A stretch of 9,225 nucleotides of DNA, from NCBI GenBank assembly GCA_007123695.1, contig SLGN01000283.1, positions 1 to 9,225 on the forward strand, given 5' to 3'. Position numbers and translations under genes: made by a program. The notes under the pieces were generated by a model. It made no database searches. It was given only the letters and a program-made list of their open reading frames with translations, and was not told where the DNA came from. The DNA is from Verrucomicrobiales bacterium. GTDB lineage: Bacteria; Verrucomicrobiota; Verrucomicrobiia; Verrucomicrobiales; DEV007. Shown piece after piece: positions 6,548-9,225 of the stretch; position 1 is the stretch's first letter, and each line of letters opens with the position of its first letter.

Positions 6548-7348
6548 ATGAAATGGCTGCTCCCGATTTTGAGCCTGCTCGCCCCGCATTGGATGCTTGG
6601 CCAGACGGCATCGCACCAAGGCAATGAGCCGCCCGCATTGGCGGCGGCGAGAGCCGCCTTCGAGCGGAAATTCGTCGCCGAAGTGGGCGTCTTGCAGGAC
6701 AAGTACAGCAAGGCGCTCGACCAGCACTTGCAGCGCTTCACGCGGGAAGAAAAGCTCGAGGCCGCGCTCGAGGCGAAAGAAGAAATCCGCAGGGCGAAAT
6801 GCTGGCAAACGATTCCGACGAACGAGAGCCGCAGCCTCTACGCGCCGCAGTTGGACGACCTTCGGCAAAGCTACGAACGCGCGGTCAGACAAAAGATCGA
6901 ACCGATCCTCGCCGCCTACCGGGCAGAACTCGGGCGTCTCAAAGCCAGCTTCAAAAATTCAGCCGATCTCGATGCCATGGTCAAAATCGAAGCCGAGATC
7001 GAAAAGGCAGCCGCCGGAACGGAGCTGCCGATCCATGCCGGAGCCGCCACCTACCTGTCCGGCCTGGGCAAAGACGAGTTCCATCTCTGGCTTCGGGAAA
7101 ACACCTTCAAATTTACCGGCGCGGCTGCGGGAGACACCCGGCTCACCTTCACCGAGACCCACATGGCTTACGATTCGGCGACCGCTGCAGCGACGGTGTC
7201 CTACCGATACAAGCTCACTTCGAGCCGGTCGCTCGCGATAGAAGAGACCTCTTTCAAGATCCATTTCACGAAGGACCTCTCCGCCGGTGAATTCACCAGT
7301 TCGACCGGCACCTACGCGATTCGCATCAATCCACCCGAAACCGAATAG
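6548..7348 (+). CDS. Secreted helical-repeat protein, function unknown
   Basis: The protein has 266 residues. Residues 1-20 are a signal peptide (Lys, hydrophobic stretch 'LLPILSLLAP', cleavage near 'LGQTA'). Residues 34-84 and 104-154 are two helical repeats of about 50 residues that align with each other: 'AFER'/'SYER' near the start, 'Y...L..L' in the middle, 'EAKEEIRRA'/'KIEAEIEKA' at the end. They are rich in Glu, Lys, Arg and Ala and likely form coiled coils. Residues 165-266 are beta-rich with several aromatic strands, ending 'TYAIRINPPETE'. Similar helical repeats followed by a beta domain occur in many exported proteins of Planctomycetes and Verrucomicrobia, where no enzyme activity is established. 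It lies 42 bp behind the MerR-like gene and may be its target. No Shine-Dalgarno is seen before the ATG. A minus-strand gene fragment abuts its 3' end. Confidence 0.82.
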   Translation: MKWLLPILSLLAPHWMLGQTASHQGNEPPALAAARAAFERKFVAEVGVLQDKYSKALDQHLQRFTREEKLEAALEAKEEIRRAKCWQTIPTNESRSLYAPQLDDLRQSYERAVRQKIEPILAAYRAELGRLKASFKNSADLDAMVKIEAEIEKAAAGTELPIHAGAATYLSGLGKDEFHLWLRENTFKFTGAAAGDTRLTFTETHMAYDSATAAATVSYRYKLTSSRSLAIEETSFKIHFTKDLSAGEFTSSTGTYAIRINPPETE

Positions 7349-7516
7349 AGCCTTCACGATCGAACCTTCTTCGAGCAAAGCGAAACGAACCGGTCCGCAG
7401 GCATCGGGTTCGTAGGCGACGAGGAAGAACGAAATCGCGTCCAGCCTCGCCGCAGCCACTTCCGTGGGGGAGAAGCTGGTCATGCCGGCCAGCAACGGAT
7501 GGATCTCGTCGGGCAT
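7349..7516 (-). pseudogene. 5' fragment of an unknown gene, truncated at the neighbouring gene's stop
   Basis: From an ATG at 7516 ('MPDEIHPLLAGM...') about 56 codons have GC-rich third positions and a protein-like composition, with 'DAISFFLVAYEPDACGPVRFALLEEGSIVKAL'. A TTG four codons upstream is an alternative start. The frame stays open to 6959, but beyond 7349 it runs antisense through the secreted-protein gene, and its composition there turns Gly/Arg-rich and shadow-like. The plus-strand gene looks real right up to its stop, so this gene probably lost its 3' part. I do not recognise the family. The upstream neighbour on the same strand is a transposase remnant, which fits a region of decay. 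It could also be a complete gene with a short antisense tail. Confidence 0.4.
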
Positions 7517-7559
7517 TCCCTTGTTCAAACAATTCCGCCGGACCGGAGCAAGGCGGTAT

Positions 7560-7733
7560 TTACCTTCCCATCACATCCTTCTGCAAATCCCGCCGCTCTC
7601 CCCAGTCTGCCCCGCGCATCCGCCGGGCACCCGTCTACCGTTTTCTGCCGAAGCGCCTCCCCTTCGCCTTCTCCCGTTCGAAGACCCCGTCGATGAACTC
7701 CGCGCTCCCCAGCACCGCCCCTGACCCTCCGCC
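7560..7733 (-). pseudogene. C-terminal remnant of a REP-associated tyrosine transposase (RAYT, Y1_Tnp)
   Basis: Read on the minus strand, the segment gives 'GAVLGSAEFIDGVFEREK', then 'GRRFGRKR', a TAG stop at 7635-7637, and in the same frame 'TGARRMRGADWGERRDLQKD' before a TAA at 7560-7562. This is the characteristic end of RAYT proteins: a 'DG.V.GS..F(V/I)..VFE' helix, then 'FG.KRKTGAR.(M)RG' and a final 'RDL' helix. The stop replaces the expected Lys of 'KRKTGAR'. The HUH active site (His pair and catalytic Tyr) would lie N-terminal and is missing, cut off near 7733-7740 where plus-strand IS66 sequence begins. RAYTs are single-strand DNA transposases thought to mobilise REP palindromes. REP-like palindromes sit 250-400 bp away at 7965-8123. 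The fragment is not functional. Confidence 0.75.
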
Positions 7734-7737
7734 GCCA

Positions 7738-7982
7738 CGCTCAGCTTTCCCTCCAGCCTCCGGATCTACCTCGCCGCCGAGCCCTGCGACATGCGCGAGA
7801 GCTTCAACGGCCTGCGCTCGCTCGCCGAGAACACCCTCAAGGAGGACCCCAGCAGCGGCGTGGCCATGGCCAACGGAGTGGCGCTGATGGCCGAGTGGCT
7901 GCGCCCCGTGGTTGACGCCATGACAGCCGAGCAGTTCTCCGCAGGCTACGTGCAGCTCGACGAATGGAGCGGAGCGACATAG
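7738..7982 (+). pseudogene. tnpB: TnpB-TnpC chimeric remnant of IS66
   Basis: This frame joins about 40 residues of the TnpB N-terminus ('RIYLAAEPCDMRESFNGLRS', then 'LKEDPSSG') to about 35 residues from the middle of TnpC ('MAEWLRPVVDAMTAEQFSAG', then 'YVQLDE'). The fusion point is near 7860. It is a deletion join: the rest of TnpB, which is normally about 115 residues long, and the TnpC N-terminal leucine-zipper and zinc-finger regions are gone. After 'LDE' at 7964 the frame enters the left REP-like segment and stops at TAG 7980-7982. An in-frame ATG at 7791 would give a 63-residue chimera, but nothing suggests function. Confidence 0.75.
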
Positions 7983-8123
7983 CCAGCCCGCAGGGCGAGC
8001 GAAGCGAGGCAAATCGACAACAACCTTTGCGAGAACGCGAATTGCCTCGGTCGCCGCGCCGGCTCCCTCGCCCTTCGGGCAGCCTTCGACTGGCTGACTC
8101 AGCCCCCGCCCGGGGCTTCGGCT
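7965..8123. repeat. REP-like palindromic pair inside the tnpC remnant
   Basis: Two foreign segments flank a 28-bp piece of tnpC. The left segment (7965-8012, 48 bp) contains GCCCG-CA-GGGCGAG (7986-7999) and CGAGGCAA (8005-8012). The right segment (8041-8123, about 83 bp) contains TTGCCTCG (8042-8049) and CTCGCCC-TT-CGGGC (8067-8080). The arms of one segment are reverse complements of the other over these blocks, so the whole can fold as one long imperfect hairpin with the tnpC piece in the loop. Each also has its own GCCC...GGGC mini-hairpin. The right segment carries three further small dyads: CAGCC/GGCTG (8080-8096), GGCTGA-C-TCAGCC (8092-8104) and AGCCCC/GGGGCT (8101-8117). GGAG at 7966 and 7971 resembles the tetranucleotide that RAYTs recognise before REP hairpins. 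Confidence 0.6.
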
Positions 8124-8125
8124 GT

Positions 8126-8404
8126 CCGACGGCGGTCGGAAAGAAGAACTGGATGTTCATCGGAGCGGAGGAAGCCGGGTGGCGCAGCGCGGTGATCTAC
8201 TCGGCAATAACGAGCTGCCGAGACCGGGGCAACGAGCCTTACGAGTATCTGCGGGACGTGCTCACGCGCCTGCCGTCGATGACCAACAAGCAGATCGCGG
8301 AGATCACGCCAGCCGCCTGGGCGGCGTCCAAGAAGGCTGCCGTCCGCGCGGAGGCCAGCGAGCCCATCTTTTGCGCCGCGCAAAGGTGTGCGTGCCCGAC
8401 CTGA
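8126..8404 (+). pseudogene. tnpC: C-terminal remnant of the IS66 TnpC transposase
   Basis: From 8126 the frame reads 'PTAVGKKNWMFIGAEEAGWR', 'SAVIYSAITSCRDRGNEPYE', 'YLRDVLTRLPSMTNKQIAEI' and 'TPAAWAASKKAAVRAEAS', then a tail that stops at 8402-8404. This is the highly conserved IS66 TnpC ending; the segment 'IDNN..ENAIRP.A.GRKNW' is the family hallmark. Here its front half, 'IDNNLCENA', lies at 8013-8039 in a different frame, split from 'PTAVGKKNW' by the right REP-like segment. The insertion shifts the frame by two bases. The final catalytic residue of the DDE set would lie in or just before the split region. The fragment has no start codon of its own worth considering and is not functional. 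Confidence 0.85.
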
Positions 8405-8429
8405 CGGAAATCGCCAGCCTGCGGAAAGA

Positions 8430-8450
8430 GGCGCTCGGGTTGACGCTTAC
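8430..8450 (+). repeat. Probable IS66 right terminal inverted repeat
   Basis: The sequence ends in GACGCTTAC at 8450, the reverse complement of the GTAAGCG outer end typical of IS66 elements, 46 bp after the TnpC stop. The partner left repeat is not in the debris zone. A GTAAGCG at 1348 is far away and is most likely chance. Confidence 0.6.
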
Positions 8451-8544
8451 CGTAGATGTCATAGCCGTTATGCTACGACGCCTATGACACGCAGATCAGC
8501 GGGTGCCTGGCGTGCGCCTTCGGTCCTGGAGATTCCACGCGACA
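8451..8544. other. Short gene-free stretch with interleaved inverted repeats
   Basis: This stretch between the IS66 right end and the rRNA terminator holds no credible gene. TGTCATAG (8457-8464) and CTATGACA (8482-8489) are perfect 8-bp arms. CGTAG (8451-8455) and CTACG (8473-8477) interleave with them, so the two stems could form a pseudoknot in RNA or mark an old insertion site. The plus strand also reads 'CYDAYDTQISGCLACAFG' from 8471, which may be a scrap of a lost gene, but it has no start. Confidence 0.35.
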
Positions 8545-8580
8545 CAAAAAAACCGCCCTGAAAATCAGGGCGGTTTTTTA
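8545..8580 (-). terminator. Intrinsic terminator of the rRNA operon
   Basis: ACCGCCCTG (8552-8560) pairs with CAGGGCGGT (8566-8574) around an AAAAT loop. Seven A bases on the left and six T bases on the right flank it, so it has a U-tract in both directions. It lies 4 bp beyond the 5S 3' end and so terminates the minus-strand rRNA operon. It could also stop any transcript coming from the IS66 side. Confidence 0.92.
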
Positions 8581-8583
8581 TAA

Positions 8584-8699
8584 CCTGGCGGCGTCCTACT
8601 CTCACATGGCCTATCGCCACACTACCATCGGCGCTACGGCGTTTCACTTCCGGGTTCGGAATGGATCCGGGTGGTTCCACCGCGCTATGACCACCAGAA
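8584..8699 (-). rRNA. rrf: 5S ribosomal RNA
   Basis: The minus strand reads TCTGGTGGTCATAGCGCGGT and continues with the conserved CCATTCCGAACCCGGAAG, TGAAACGCCGTAGCGCCGAT, GGTAGTG and CATGTGAGAGTAGGACGCCG blocks. The ends CTGGTGG and CCGCCAG pair to form helix I, which fixes the ends to within a few bases. At about 116 nt it has the usual length. It is the last gene of the operon, with a terminator directly after it. 5S RNA is part of the large subunit's central protuberance. Confidence 0.95.
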
Positions 8700-8849
8700 C
8701 TCGACTCCCTGAGCCAGGGAACCGGCTTCCGGCCGCCATCGGCCCAGGAAAGCCCGAGGCAACGACGCCATTTTTCGACAACGAGAGATCCAGAATCTCT
8801 GACAGCTGCATATTGGGAAAACAATCGACTACGAGTAGAAAGAGCCGAA
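8700..8849 (-). other. 23S-5S internal transcribed spacer
   Basis: The spacer is about 150 bp. No tRNA cloverleaf or CCA end is visible. It contains two short stems that may serve processing: TCCCTG/CAGGGA (8706-8720) and AGAGAT/ATCTCT (8784-8800). No gene is seen. Confidence 0.75.

Positions 8850-9225
<376 letters not shown>

Larger units (their letters stand above)
7738..8450 (+). mobile_element. Shredded IS66-family element (tnpB/tnpC remnants and right end)
   Basis: Pieces of IS66 genes occur in the right order but with large losses. Residues from 7738 read 'LSFPSSLRIYLAAEPCDM', the start of TnpB. From about 7861 the same frame jumps to mid-TnpC, 'VALMAEWLRPVVDAM' and 'GYVQLDE', where the Asp would be the first catalytic DDE residue. 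A short piece, 'IDNNLCENA', follows at 8013-8039, and the TnpC C-terminus follows from 8126. The left end, TnpA, most of TnpB, the TnpC N-terminus and most of the TnpC catalytic core are missing. The sequence TTGACGCTTAC at 8440-8450 fits the IS66 right terminal repeat, whose family outer end is GTAAGCG. An 8-bp target duplication would start at 8451 but cannot be tested because the left end is lost. The element is dead. Confidence 0.82.

Noticed and set aside
6959..7348. Continuation of the minus-strand gene fragment to 6959
   Set aside because: Composition changes at 7349 and the region is antisense to a plausible secreted protein, so I end the fragment at 7349.
8700..8849. tRNA gene in the 23S-5S spacer
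   Set aside because: Only two short stems are present; no cloverleaf, TTCGA-type T-loop context or acceptor pairing found.

Overview
The window is GC-rich bacterial DNA ending in the 3' part of an rRNA operon. The best guess for the source is a Verrucomicrobiota-like (PVC group) genome. The guess rests on a secreted coiled-coil repeat protein of a kind common in Planctomycetes and Verrucomicrobia, a double-domain serine hydrolase, the style of the IS66 transposase remnant, and starts that mostly lack a clear Shine-Dalgarno. I can judge none of this by alignment, so the taxonomy is an inference.

Left part (1-1450): the 3' end of a plus-strand gene for a probable secreted beta-rich protein (DUF6263-like, uncertain) converges on a minus-strand VOC/glyoxalase-fold gene. 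Upstream of the VOC gene lie a small perfect palindrome and a three-copy, 22-bp tandem repeat.

Middle part (1459-5863), all on the minus strand and read right to left: an M28-type zinc aminopeptidase, a 162-bp gap with dyad symmetry, an ATP-grasp ligase, then 18 bp later a 723-residue exported protein with two serine hydrolase (class C beta-lactamase-like) domains in tandem, and finally a possible 49-codon ORF. A ligase that can form amide bonds, beside two kinds of hydrolase that can cut amide or ester bonds, suggests a small peptide-handling cluster. Its substrate is unknown.

Right-middle part (5942-7348), plus strand: a MerR-like winged-helix regulator with a dyad just upstream of its start, followed 42 bp later by a secreted protein made of two ~50-residue helical repeats and a beta-rich C-terminus.

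Debris zone (7349-8545): a truncated minus-strand gene of unknown function, the C-terminal remnant of a REP-associated tyrosine transposase (RAYT) with an in-frame stop, and a shredded IS66 element. The IS66 remnant keeps pieces of TnpB, TnpC and the right terminal repeat. Its tnpC is broken by two REP-like palindromic segments that are partly complementary to each other. A RAYT remnant next to REP-like palindromes is a meaningful pairing, because RAYTs are the enzymes thought to mobilise REP sequences.

Right end (8545-9225), minus strand: 23S rRNA 3' part, a spacer without tRNA, 5S rRNA and a strong intrinsic terminator. The 16S gene is presumably outside the window to the right.
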